Source of the DNA: Phoronis australis
Taxonomy: Eukaryota; Phoronida; Phoronidae
Direction: 5' to 3'
Length of the DNA: 29,534 bases
Assembly (NCBI GenBank): GCA_002633005.1
Contig: NMRA01000454.1
Coordinates: 336,903 to 366,436, forward strand
The translations under genes and the position numbers were made by a program. The notes under the pieces were generated by a model. The model searched no databases. It saw nothing but the letters and a program-made list of their open reading frames with translations, and was not told where the DNA came from. Within the stretch, counting starts at the first letter, position 1; each line of letters starts with the position of its first letter. Of the stretch, positions 1 to 8,299 are shown piece by piece.

Positions 1-150
1 GCCACCACAGTCACAACCACCGTCGTCATCACCACAGTCACCACCGTCACAACCACAGTCACCACCACTTCCACCACCACCAATGCCATAACCACCACCT
101 CCACCGCCACCACCAACATCACAACCATCACCGCCATCTCAACTACTACC
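1..150. repeat. Degenerate CCA/ACC trinucleotide tract
   Basis: Imperfect ACC/CCA-rich microsatellite with GTC, ACA and ATC interruptions, lying just upstream of the EGF exon. In the + frame starting at base 1 it reads as a Thr-rich open stretch that runs on to a TAA at 208-210. That frame matches the EGF exon frame, but the stop lies before the exon's acceptor, so I take the tract as intronic. A mucin-like Thr-rich exon ending before 200 cannot be excluded. Confidence 0.85.
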
Positions 151-229
151 ACCATTGATGTCTCTTCCTTTCTCCTGGAACTCGCGACTTCCTTTCCGCT
201 CTCTATCTAACCTAAAGCTGTTATTCCAG

Positions 230-370
230 CTATCCAGTGCCCACTCAAGGACACGTTCGGATTGGAATGTAACAAAACGTGTCACTGTGTTGAAGGTGGA
301 AAGTGCCATCCCATCACAGGCAATTGCACTTCCGGTTGCATGGAAGGTTGGGAAGGGGATGGTTGTCAAG
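230..370 (+). CDS. EGF-like exon of a multi-EGF membrane protein (internal exon)
   Basis: This 141-nt exon has phase 1 at both ends, the usual form for an EGF module. The acceptor is ttattccag ending at 229 and the donor is gtgagc at 371. The encoded 47 residues hold eight cysteines in the order C-x9-C-x3-C-x1-C-x5-C-x6-C-x3-C-x8-C, with TFGLEC near the start and GWEGDGC at the end. This spacing is that of the EGF repeats found in MEGF10/SCARF-type and many invertebrate receptor-like proteins. Such modules sit outside the cell and usually mediate adhesion or ligand binding. The ligand cannot be read from one repeat. Upstream exons, including the signal peptide, are off the left edge. The ATG at 155 and longer frames across this exon are shadows. 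The next exons, also phase 1, are at 592 and 2420. Confidence 0.8.
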
Positions 371-591
371 GTGAGCGTTTGGTTAAAAGTACAAATAACG
401 CTAACTGTGCAATAACATTCTTCTTCATCAATCCAAGCTTTAGTTTCTTTCTGCCGCGACATCCCGAGTAAATTCTCATAACATCTACATGTAGTTCCAT
501 ACATTAAAGCATTCCTCGTTTTACTTAAACAATATAGCAATCGCCGAGCTTAGTATGTCTCGGATTCTCAACCGATGCTCATGGTTTTCAG

Positions 592-624
592 TCAATACCG
601 AAGACGACGAAACGGGCCAGTTGG
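592..624 (+). CDS. 33-nt in-frame microexon (acidic juxtamembrane linker)
   Basis: A strong acceptor (gctcatggttttcag ending at 591) and a near-consensus donor (gtaagt at 625) bracket exactly 33 nt. Spliced after the EGF exon, which leaves a single G, it is open in phase 1 and encodes about V-NTEDDETGQL. It leaves a single G again for the terminal exon. Because it is a multiple of three and symmetric, including or skipping it keeps the frame, as expected of an alternative cassette. The acidic residues would sit between the last EGF module and the membrane. The call rests on splice signals and phase only; an 11-codon exon could arise by chance, but three matching phases make that less likely. 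Confidence 0.55.
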
Positions 625-838
625 GTAAGTTTACGTTACAACTCACTGCTTATGACGCATATTCACGAACGTAGGCAAAAGTCGCCTCACAAACCTTGCT
701 AAAGCAGTCACTTGTGCGCCAAGAGTTCAACCTGGACTCGGACGGTTTGATCTCCCAATTTGATCTGTAAATATTCTGGGGGTTCGTATCTGCTATTAAA
801 ATCATTTAGATTAAATGTATCATTTTAGAAATGGTGTT

Positions 839-1140
839 TTCAATTCCTTACCCCACAATGTGGGTGCAGCCATTAAAACTAACATTCTACGTGACCCAAG
901 AGCAGAAATATTGAACAAAATGTATTTTACGGGCGCTTTTTGTGAAATTTCAAGATGGCCACCAAGATGGTCACCAATAAAATTAAAATTTCCAATTCAC
1001 TGACCTCAGAACTGCAGGTGCAGCCATAAAACCTAACATTCTCAGTGAACCAAGAGCTGATATATTGGGCAAAATCCATTTTTAAAAATCCAAGATGGCC
1101 TCCAAGATGGCCACCGAAAAAATGGAATCAATTATTTTCT
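839..1140. repeat. Diverged 154-bp tandem repeat with CAAGATGGCC boxes
   Basis: In the intron between 625 and 2419, a block starting gtgcagccat at 864 recurs at 1018, a period of 154 bp, with a partial copy before 864. The shared parts include gtgcagcc, taacattct, ccaagagc and paired caagatggcc boxes at 951-960, 1091-1100 and nearby. The copies have diverged clearly. The CAAGATGGCC core resembles a YY1 site, but it recurs as part of the repeat, so regulatory meaning is doubtful. The small ORF at 815-1003 is this repeat. Confidence 0.7.
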
Positions 1141-2419
1141 GATTCGTCTCTCCATGAGGTTTCCAAAATGTATTGTTTCTACTTTCCGCAAAAAAATTCA
1201 ACGAATGTCAAAATTTGGATATAGTGAACCTGACTATTGTGTTGTTAATTGCCATTCTACTTTAAACGGGGATCAAGAGGTGTGTCTATGAATGAGTGGT
1301 CAAGTTATGAAAGAGGCAAGGGACGCGAAAACTAGTCAAAATATCTTCTTAAACAACTACTGACGAAATTACAAAGCCGCAACGTCTACTGCAGCGTTGT
1401 GCACTTTTCCATATGGTGGAATTTCGAGAAATTATCATCAAATTTACAGTTTTTGAAATACGCGCTAAAGAAAACTCTGTAGTCACCACAGAGATTCTAA
1501 TCTCGCTCCCACAAATGCGCGCACGCGCTCACAATCATTCGCGAAGCATCTGACTGACAAGATGGAAATAAATGTCAGATTATGATATGTGATTACACTG
1601 CGAATCTTATGTCGACATTACAGTACGAGGCAAGCAAATAAACCAAGCAATCTCCCGAAATAAGAATTCCAAGCGAATTTCCAAATCTATTAGAATATTA
1701 CTGTACATCAATCATTAAATTTAAACACAACTTACATCAACTGCTTTTAAATTTATCTGGCTGCTGGTTGACGTCAAAGGTTAAAGGTAACAATTTCCAT
1801 ACACGTGGTGATGCGTCTATGTCTTGCCTTGCCAAGTAACAAAAAGTGGTTTGCCCCATGTGTCCGAGAAATCGACAAAATGACTAGGACTTGACAGATC
1901 GATTTTATTTTTGAAATTTGAAATTAAAGAAAAAACTTTGACATCAACAGTATTTCATTTTTACGAGCAAACTGTAAGAACCTTATATATATATATTTAT
2001 ATATACATGTATATATGGGGTGGAGGATCTCAAATCACTACGATGGCCTTGTCTATTGTATAGATCAAATATTTTTTTCGACAGAGGCGTTTTTGACATT
2101 GTTTATTACTTTGAAAATAAATGTGGTCATGTGAATATCGTGTCGAGTAGACAGTTTGGGCAGGGAACTACTTTGACCAATGTAACTTAGCCTGTCTTTC
2201 GCATTCCATGCCTATTTAGGATAGACTACAGTGAGTTTCTACTCCATTATCGCACTTGATAAGATTAAAGTAGGGCCGGGTGTGAATACGTTTGCTACCA
2301 AAACATTTTCCAGAAAAAAAAACGCTATAGGCCTACTGCTCTCTTCTACGTCTTTGTCTATACATCAAGTGTTGTAGTACGTCTATTTAATAATCTTCAA
2401 TAGCAAAAATTTATTCCAG
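1141..2419. other. Rest of the last intron of the EGF/TM gene
   Basis: AT-rich intron sequence with an AT-dinucleotide tract around 1985-2017. No further exon with EGF cysteines or convincing splice pairs was seen. Confidence 0.5.
1985..2017. repeat. TA-rich simple repeat
   Basis: Runs of tatatata broken by tttat and acatg, within the last intron of the EGF/TM gene. Confidence 0.8.
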
Positions 2420-2706
2420 TCTCAGACGAAACTGCTGTCTCAAAGGACGATCTGCTTATATTGTTAGCCGCTGGTTTACCCGCCGTGTTTATCATCATTG
2501 TCGCTATCATAGTGTGCACGTGCTGTCGTAAGAAACCACAGTCGCTCGCACCGCCGAGCGACAACATAGCAATGAGCTCTCACATGACGGAAGAGTCAGT
2601 TGCAGACGTTCAGTCCGCCATGACGGAGGAATCCGAAGAGTCGATGACAGCGTCGTCTGCGTCCAGTTTCACGAGTTCGATGACCGGCTTTAGCTCATCA
2701 TACTAA
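2420..2706 (+). CDS. Terminal exon: transmembrane helix and Ser/Thr/Glu-rich cytoplasmic tail
   Basis: The acceptor tttattccag ends at 2419. The exon opens in phase 1, matching the single G left by either upstream exon, and ends at TAA 2704-2706. It encodes a short acidic juxtamembrane stretch (SDETAVSKDD), a hydrophobic helix of about 24 residues (LLILLAAGLPAVF through IVAIIVCTCC) and a basic stop-transfer RKK. A tail of about 58 residues follows, rich in Ser, Thr, Met and Glu. The tail has two MTEES boxes (HMTEESVADV and AMTEESEES) plus related MTASS and SSMTGFSSSY. No kinase domain, ITAM or NPxY is visible. The TM position implies a type I protein with the EGF modules outside. Acidic-flanked Ser/Thr suggest CK2-type phosphorylation, which is inference. 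The gene family is not identified. Confidence 0.8.
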
Positions 2707-2890
2707 AACGGGTATCTTAAATGTAAATTCGTGAAACTACAATAAGGAGTGGGGCGTTCTTTTAGGCCAGCGGAGTATGATGCTTTTTGTTTTTTAAGTG
2801 TGCGATTTCCGTTGAAGTGTCGTACCTAGCACCACTTTACTGTGCATCTCCTATAATTTATCAAAATCGCCATCGTCAAAATGTATGGTG

Positions 2891-2950
2891 AAGTCGACTC
2901 TGTTCTGACACGAACAGGAAAAGTCGACTCTGTTCTGACACGAACAGGAA
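2891..2950. repeat. Perfect 30-bp tandem duplication
   Basis: A 30-bp unit beginning aagtcgactctgttctgaca occurs twice back to back with no mismatch (2891-2920 and 2921-2950), in the putative 3' UTR. Confidence 0.95.
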
Positions 2951-3462
2951 CGCTCTGCACGGCATGAGACGGGCATAACACAAATGAGCTTGCGAGTTGA
3001 AAACCGGAAGACCTTATTACACAAGTAATTCGAGAAGTATTGCTGAGGTGATGGAAATTACAGAGAGCTAAAAGAAATTCGTGATTTCCATCATGTATGG
3101 ATAGCAGTTGCGTGGATTATGTGTTCATCAACCGATTTCACGAACGTGTAGTCTAGTCTAAATGGCCCGCTGGATGTCGCTGTCCACCCAATTTTGGCAT
3201 TTACTTACAGGTGGATTTCGTCGTGGCTAAGTTGTCATTGTTGTTTTCTTAACCAAATCGCTTGAGGGTTTAAAAGTAACTGTCTGGGAAATGCATGCAA
3301 TACCGAAAACACATGTCTTTGGAATTACTTGTAACTTGTAACACATTCTTAGTATAGAAATGGACACTCCCCAAAATATCGGTTTATTCCAGAAAATGCT
3401 ATGGTCTTTCATTTTCAGCTAAATTTGGCAGGTCTGGCGTCATCTGTATGAGGTATTTTTCA

Positions 3463-3468
3463 AATAAA
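3463..3468 (+). promoter_or_regulatory. Candidate polyadenylation signal AATAAA
   Basis: First canonical AATAAA downstream of the EGF/TM stop codon, about 760 nt after it. No cleavage evidence is available. Confidence 0.35.
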
Positions 3469-3485
3469 GATTGTAAAAAGTAATC

Positions 3486-5818
3486 CATATCCTGCTAAAG
3501 CATGCCTTCAACAGCACTCAAAAATCAAAAATAACAGATCGTGTCAAAGGTTTCAATTTGAATGTTTGGACTGGGTAACCGCTGGTGTTCACAGGTCGTA
3601 CAGAATTAAACAGATTAAGGACGCAATATCTGCCAATGCCGAAAATCATCAGATAGGAGACATATACGGTTTTATCCTCCAATGACTTACAAGAAACGCA
3701 GCCGCCGTTGTGTGAGTAATTCCGCTACCTCGTGCCGTAAAGGTTCTTCAAACACACTCTTTGTTCAAAGTCGGCACTGTAGGCCGCCACTGTTCTGTTA
3801 TTACTAAAATAGTAGATTTTATAGTGCATTTTGTACTGCGTACAGTTGTCACTGCTATAAACCTTGTTATCAATCGTACACTTAACAATCAACTGTGAAT
3901 TGGCCACGCTAGGACCACAAAGAAGATTACTTCCTATCACAGCCGCTAGGGGGCGCTGACTTCTAAAGCATAAATGACAGGGGCTTAAACGACGGGCAAC
4001 GGGCCTGTTTGGTAAGAAATTCGCTCTCACGTTCCACACAATTATTTCCGAAACATACTTACATGTAAATCACACTGAGAAGTGCCAGCGTAAGACTGAA
4101 TTTCTGTCCTACGTGTAGGTCATCAGTCACTATGAAATTAAACTCTGGTCAAATGGGCAGCTCAACATTATTTTGTACCTGAAGTGAGTTATCCTGAAAT
4201 AAAATTGTAAATTGTCGAATTCATGACTTTATAGAGTGTCATATTTCAGGGCAAACAAGATTGATAATGTTCTGATAGTTTGTAGCAAGTGAATGGTGCC
4301 AACTGAAGGTGTGGGCAATAAATAATGTCTCATACTTTTACGAAAATGTCTTCAACAAGAACACCAAACAACTTCAAATACGCATGCGCTCCTCGAAGTC
4401 CAACATACACCAACACTGAAAGGACAGGGCATAGGAAAACATCAGGTGTCCGTATACTACCACTGGGTTAGGCATTATTGTTGTGATAATGAACGCGAGT
4501 ATGGTTACATCAGCAATGTGAAGTATTTTCCACTTGTTAGGGATTCGCTATTGAACTAACACGTATTTGAAAAGCGAGGCACGAGAAAGGTCAAAACAAA
4601 ATTTTGCATATGTCAGATTACTGGCACTAATGCAGCGTGACTGAACTTCTTAACATGACATGTATGTCTCATTAAATTATCAATACGCAAATGAAGTACA
4701 ACTTTACAAACAACCTCGGTGTGCCGGAAACAATCCGAGATCCAATTACAACTTCGTGAAAGTCTCGTTCTGCGAAAATATTTTTATGTAAATGAGTATG
4801 GTAATAGGTCATTGTTGACCCTAATGAAACAAGGCTTATTGTTATTGCTTGTTCACTGATTTCACTATCAACGAACGATTCGGTAATATTTGGAATTACT
4901 GGGGTTTTCTATATGTTCGCACTTGTTTTTCAGTGCATCATTTGTTATGTTGTCTTGAAAACCGCAATTTATTTACAAATTGTTTCTATTCCTGATTATA
5001 CTTGTACATAGGATTCTCCAAAAATTCACAAAGTGGCACGTGCTGCAAATTTAAATATTCGCGGTTTTATTTATCTTTAAACTGATACTTGCACGCCAGT
5101 TCCATATCTCTATGTGACTGCCTGATCAAGTTACATGTAGTTAAAAACACAACATATACTGGCGACATGAAAGTAGGTCATTAGTGAAAAGGTCATCTAT
5201 TTGCAGATTTTTTTTTGTTTCCAATACAAGTTGTAAATGAATACAACTGCTCTTTGTTCAGCTGAGATGATGTTCGAACAACATTGTCGTTTAGTTCCAG
5301 CTATACATAAGCATAGTTAGGAGCATGCAAATACATGTTTAAAGTCGACGCAAAAAGTCCTCATGGTCCAATGAAGCCTCGACCGATTTGCAATGTTCAC
5401 GTATTTACTTTTGAGGGGCATCATAGATTATAGACAACAGATTCGCAACTCCGGCATATTCTTACGAGCTGAGTTGAACTCTCCTGACCTATCTGCTGCA
5501 GTTTCCGGTCAGTGTAATTTGACGAGAAATACTTGCATCTACTTTATTGTCCAAAACAGCGAAAAAACATTAATTTATATTAATTTCGGTATTGAAACGC
5601 TTTTCAAAGTCTTTCAATAGTAGAAGTGTTGGTATTGTGAGTACTTTTGCCAATGCTACTGGTAATTAATTTCAAAATTCAAACTTCGGTTCCGACCCTT
5701 TATGTCGTCTGCTTGCCCAATAGCAGCATAGTTATCGGACAGTTTTTGATTTACGGTTCACATAGGCCTACTGAGAAAACTACGAAAGCGTGTTGATAAA
5801 TCAACATTCTCAAGTGAG
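3486..5818. other. Intergenic spacer, no supported gene
   Basis: AT-rich spacer. Short open frames exist on both strands, for example a 104-codon minus-strand frame at 3725-4039, but none has a recognisable domain, good splice context or convincing composition. A minus-strand gtaagt at about 4064-4069 follows a short hydrophobic frame, without an ATG or a clear acceptor. Confidence 0.5.
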
Positions 5819-5831
5819 CAGTTCTTCTGGG
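5819..5831 (-). promoter_or_regulatory. Purine-rich histone-downstream-element-like site
   Basis: On the minus strand the sequence cccagaagaactg begins about 12 nt beyond the second hairpin. A purine-rich element at this distance is where U7 snRNA pairs in replication-dependent histone pre-mRNAs. The match is short and only suggestive. Confidence 0.35.
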
Positions 5832-5842
5832 AAGTGTTGAGT

Positions 5843-5858
5843 GGCCCTTAAAAGGGCC
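5843..5858 (-). terminator. Histone-type 3' stem-loop, copy 2
   Basis: On the minus strand this is caac-GGCCCTTTTAAGGGCC-actca: a 6-bp GGCCCT/AGGGCC stem with a TTTA loop. It fits the metazoan histone mRNA stem-loop (GGYYYU, four-base U-rich loop, ARRRCC), with the usual AAC leader and an ACNCA-like cleavage context. SLBP binds such hairpins and they direct 3' processing without polyadenylation. The loop fits the minus-strand reading better than the + strand. Confidence 0.6.
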
Positions 5859-5883
5859 GTTGGTTGTAGGTATAGCGTGAAAT

Positions 5884-5899
5884 GGTTCTTAAAAGAACC
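5884..5899 (-). terminator. Histone-type 3' stem-loop, copy 1
   Basis: Minus-strand caac-GGTTCTTTTAAGAACC-attt: a 6-bp stem with a TTTA loop, same leader and geometry as the hairpin 41 nt downstream. It starts 10 nt after the stop codon of the PHD-like frame. Its stem is weaker and its 3' flank departs further from ACCCA than copy 2. Confidence 0.6.
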
Positions 5900-5909
5900 G
5901 TTGAATAAT

Positions 5910-6226
5910 TCAACATAAATCACACAGTATACCATGCTCACTCAAGTACTGAAGGTCCTCTTCATTCAAGTTTTCATCTGGGAAGGTTGGATGAAAACAG
6001 AGGAGATGACAATATCGATGACAGTTGTAACACCTTAGATAGATATTACCGTTCACCAACGTTGTCACGAACCCTGCATCGTTCAGTTCTTGTTCCTGTA
6101 TCCACAAATAATCCTGAACTGTAGGAAAAAATGACAAACAACACAACGAATCAAATTTCGAAAATCATCGCCTTCGTGCGATTCCGTGTTGCTGTCACCA
6201 GACTGATGTTCTTCTCCAACGTCCAT
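5910..6226 (-). CDS. Small C4HC3 (PHD-like) zinc-finger protein, one homopolymer frameshift
   Basis: From an ATG at 6226-6224 in good context (tacgATGG), an acidic N-terminus runs into IRCVVCH. The frame then slips at a run of six T (6126-6131, A on +), and the second frame continues to TGA at 5912-5910. Counting across the slip gives about 105 residues with C28/C31, C66/C69, H74/C77 and C102/C105. This is the C4HC3 order of a PHD finger, including C-x2-C-x4-H-x2-C, seen in CYNCHRYCHLLC. The protein ends exactly on the last cysteine (HGILCDLC). The C31-C66 spacing of 34 residues is longer than in most PHD fingers. PHD fingers usually read histone tails; binding here is inference. The frame looks intronless, and two histone-type stem-loops follow at once. 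The slip may be a sequencing error or real decay. A cttttttcc-tacag acceptor could be imagined at 6119, but it would separate C31 from its own frame without an intron. No specific family is recognised. Confidence 0.5.
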
Positions 6227-6298
6227 CGTAAAAAATCGACGTTGCAAGTGATGGAAACTTGTCTACGCTCTCGTCCTTTGTTTCTAACCTTTAACCCA

Positions 6299-6311
6299 TT
6301 TTTTAATAAAG
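6299..6311 (-). promoter_or_regulatory. TATA-like box upstream of the PHD-like gene
   Basis: Minus-strand ctttattaaaaaatgg lies about 75-85 nt upstream of the ATG at 6226. The position suits a TATA box with a short 5' UTR, as in histone genes. AT-rich sequence makes chance matches common. Confidence 0.25.
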
Positions 6312-6312
6312 G

Positions 6313-6722
6313 GGTGTACTGTTTTTGTCTCATGTTGATAGTGCATAATCTATGGTTTTACAATGTATTAATCGTGTTAAATGCATATATATGAACTGGT
6401 CTCATTGAGGTGCACAGCAAATAAATTAACTATAACAAATTAAAGTTTTGAAAATATAAAGAGCAGTAACAGACTCCCTAAAAATCAGGCTTGTTTTCGA
6501 AAGGTTTGCGCCATTGGTGATCCGATTAGTTCAATCGCTTGCGGCGGGAAAATGATAGACCCAGTTATTGTGCGCGTGTACACTGTATCAATGCTTTGTA
6601 TCTTATTCTTATTTGTCTAATCTGTTGATACAGTAAATTTCCTTATTTATGCCCATCCTGATTTAACCCCGACTTGAGCTCCTTGGGTTCTACCATATTG
6701 GGGCTGTCCAGGGACTCACGTG
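6313..6722. other. Spacer between the PHD-like gene and the MITEs
   Basis: AT-rich, no supported feature. Confidence 0.4.
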
Positions 6723-6861
6723 CATGCGCGCACCCAGTCTTCAAAATGGGGGGCTCGAATTCCTGACGTTATGGACCTGTTGTTAACAAGAGAGCGGGCA
6801 GACTTTTTTGCCCACTTCGCCAAGGGGGGGGGCTCGAACCCCCCCTCTGAGTGCGCGCATG
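6723..6861. mobile_element. MITE, GCGCGCACCCAG family, copy 1
   Basis: About 139 bp with inverted ends catgcgcgcacccag and ctgagtgcgcgcatg. It shares internal motifs with four other copies in the window: aatgggggg-ctcgaat near one end and ggacct(g/t)ttg-taacaa. It includes a run of nine G followed by ctcgaacccccc. No coding capacity; the small ORFs here on both strands are element sequence. Confidence 0.65.
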
Positions 6862-7140
6862 ACGTGGTGCTTACTCGAATGAGTTTCATTTTAGCGGCTA
6901 TTTCCAATTGTGTAGGTGAAGTAAATTAACAAAGTGGATGATTATCATCACCGGTATTTCATCATTAGTATTTTTGTCGGCCTCTCAAGTTTTCCGTGGC
7001 TAGGGATTGTCACATCTGTAAGGTAGACGTGTTTCAGTGAACCTCCATGTTTGTGGCGTTATTTATACCTGACCAAACTTTGAAAAAGAAGCCCGCGTTT
7101 AAACCAGGAGCTGCATTGGGTGCAATTTGTGTAGACGTTT

Positions 7141-7297
7141 CATGCGCGCACCCAGCCTCTAATACGGGGGCTCGAATCTCTGGCAAAGTGGACCTTTTGC
7201 TAACAAAAAGCGTGAGAACTAAAATAAAAAACGGGGTGCTGCCGTATTGTGGACTTTCGTCTCTTTCTCTTGGACTTTTCCCCTGGGTGCGCGCATG
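7141..7297. mobile_element. MITE, GCGCGCACCCAG family, copy 2
   Basis: About 157 bp with near-perfect inverted ends catgcgcgcacccag (7141) and ctgggtgcgcgcatg (ending 7297). It shares gggggctcgaat and gtggaccttttgctaacaaa with the copies near 27 kb. Same orientation as copy 1, 280 bp away. The ORF at 7047-7316 reads through it and is not a gene. Confidence 0.75.
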
Positions 7298-8044
7298 CGT
7301 TTGTCTACGTTGCTAGTTTTTATAAAGGTGGGCCTGTCTGTAGCCAACTACGGTAAATTCATAAAAGGTCACGTGCAGTGCAACTCAAGTTCATTACAAA
7401 TTAAAAATCCGAACTTTCAAACCGTTTGATCTGAGTTGACATCTCAAATCAAAATTATGAAAATGCCACATAAAAGTATGAAATTGAAAATTAGCACACG
7501 TCAGCTTCACGTCCCTACCACCCCCTTTATCTTGCTTGCTACCTCTTAGGGTTCATTTCCCTTGCTTCCGAGGTTTTTCGTTATTCTGGTATTTTCATAG
7601 ACTGCAGCGTACTTGGCTAAGATGGTTCAAGTTTTGTGCGGCATACAGTCGACATAAATAATTGAGTATGTAACCTGCTGTTGAATTGCGGGATAGATTT
7701 TGACAGGTCCAGGTATTTATTTCTGAAGTATTAATGTAATCTTTATTTATGTTAAAGGTTTTACTAGCGTCCTATTTATTTGTACACGAATGTGAATTTG
7801 TTGAAATCGCTGATCCAAATCCTGGCCAAATCTGCGCATTATGCTGAGACCAACCGTCTGATCAGGGCCACCGAAGAGTAATTTGGTTAATTCGCTCACT
7901 AGACTATGGCTGAAGGTCCTCGTAAGGACAAGAGTTCACCAGTCTCTACCATTGGAAGAAATTTAGCGGACATTTTTCGACAAAAGTTTACCAGACAGTT
8001 TTCATCAAAACGGAGAAAAGAAAAATGGATTTGTGAAGACAGGA
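7298..8044. other. Spacer downstream of the THAP frame
   Basis: AT-rich, no supported exon on either strand. It could be part of an intron or 3' region of the minus-strand THAP gene. Confidence 0.4.
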
Positions 8045-8266
8045 TTAAGTAGTAGGCCTACCAGAGCCTCTTAAAAACATCCATCTTCGAAGTGACGTGA
8101 ACAAATGTACAAGTTTTTTTTTGGAAGAACAACTTCCATTCACGTCGACGCGAGAACATAACTTTTTCTCCCACAGCGGATTTTTGGGTCTCCGTACACT
8201 GTGGAAGCTAACGCCTCTGCATTTCGCCTGCGTAGCCGAACAACCGGCCACACAGCAGCCGACCAT
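8045..8266 (-). CDS. THAP zinc-finger N-terminal exon, frameshifted
   Basis: The ATG at 8266-8264 opens MVGCCVAGCSATQ, then GVSFHSVRRPKNPLWEKKLC, the start of a THAP domain: first cysteine pair, the (S)FH motif and the conserved Trp. The open frame then diverges. The expected second half of the C2CH site (ICSRHFEDGCF) is present in another frame just downstream, at about 8072-8107. The two frames meet at a run of nine A (minus; T at 8114-8122); one base fewer would join them. THAP domains bind DNA and occur in cellular regulators and in P-element or Kolobok-type transposases; which kind this is cannot be told. A stop (TAA) follows GCF in the second frame, though a possible donor (ggtaggc) lies near 8054. 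No downstream exon was recognised. It may be a pseudogene, a transposase relic or a gene with a homopolymer error. Confidence 0.7.
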   Translation of the reverse strand: MVGCCVAGCSATQAKCRGVSFHSVRRPKNPLWEKKLCSRVDVNGSCSSKKKLVHLFTSLRRWMFLRGSGRPTT

Positions 8267-8299
8267 GATTAGCAGACGACGTACTTGCCGGAAATTACA

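Larger units (their letters stand above)
2707..3485 (+). other. Putative 3' UTR of the EGF/TM gene
   Basis: Non-coding sequence after the TAA. The first good AATAAA downstream is at 3463-3468, followed by a T/G-poor stretch. The next is at 4198-4203. If the first is used, the 3' UTR is about 0.78 kb. It contains a perfect 30-bp tandem duplication at 2891-2950. Confidence 0.4.

Noticed and set aside
3725-4039. Minus-strand ORF of 104 codons
   Set aside because: No recognisable domain, weak start context, no splice support.
6119-6132. Intron acceptor (ttttttcctacag) for the PHD-like frame
   Set aside because: The cysteine pair missing from the later frame lies directly upstream in another frame with its own ATG, so a one-base slip explains the locus more simply than an intron.
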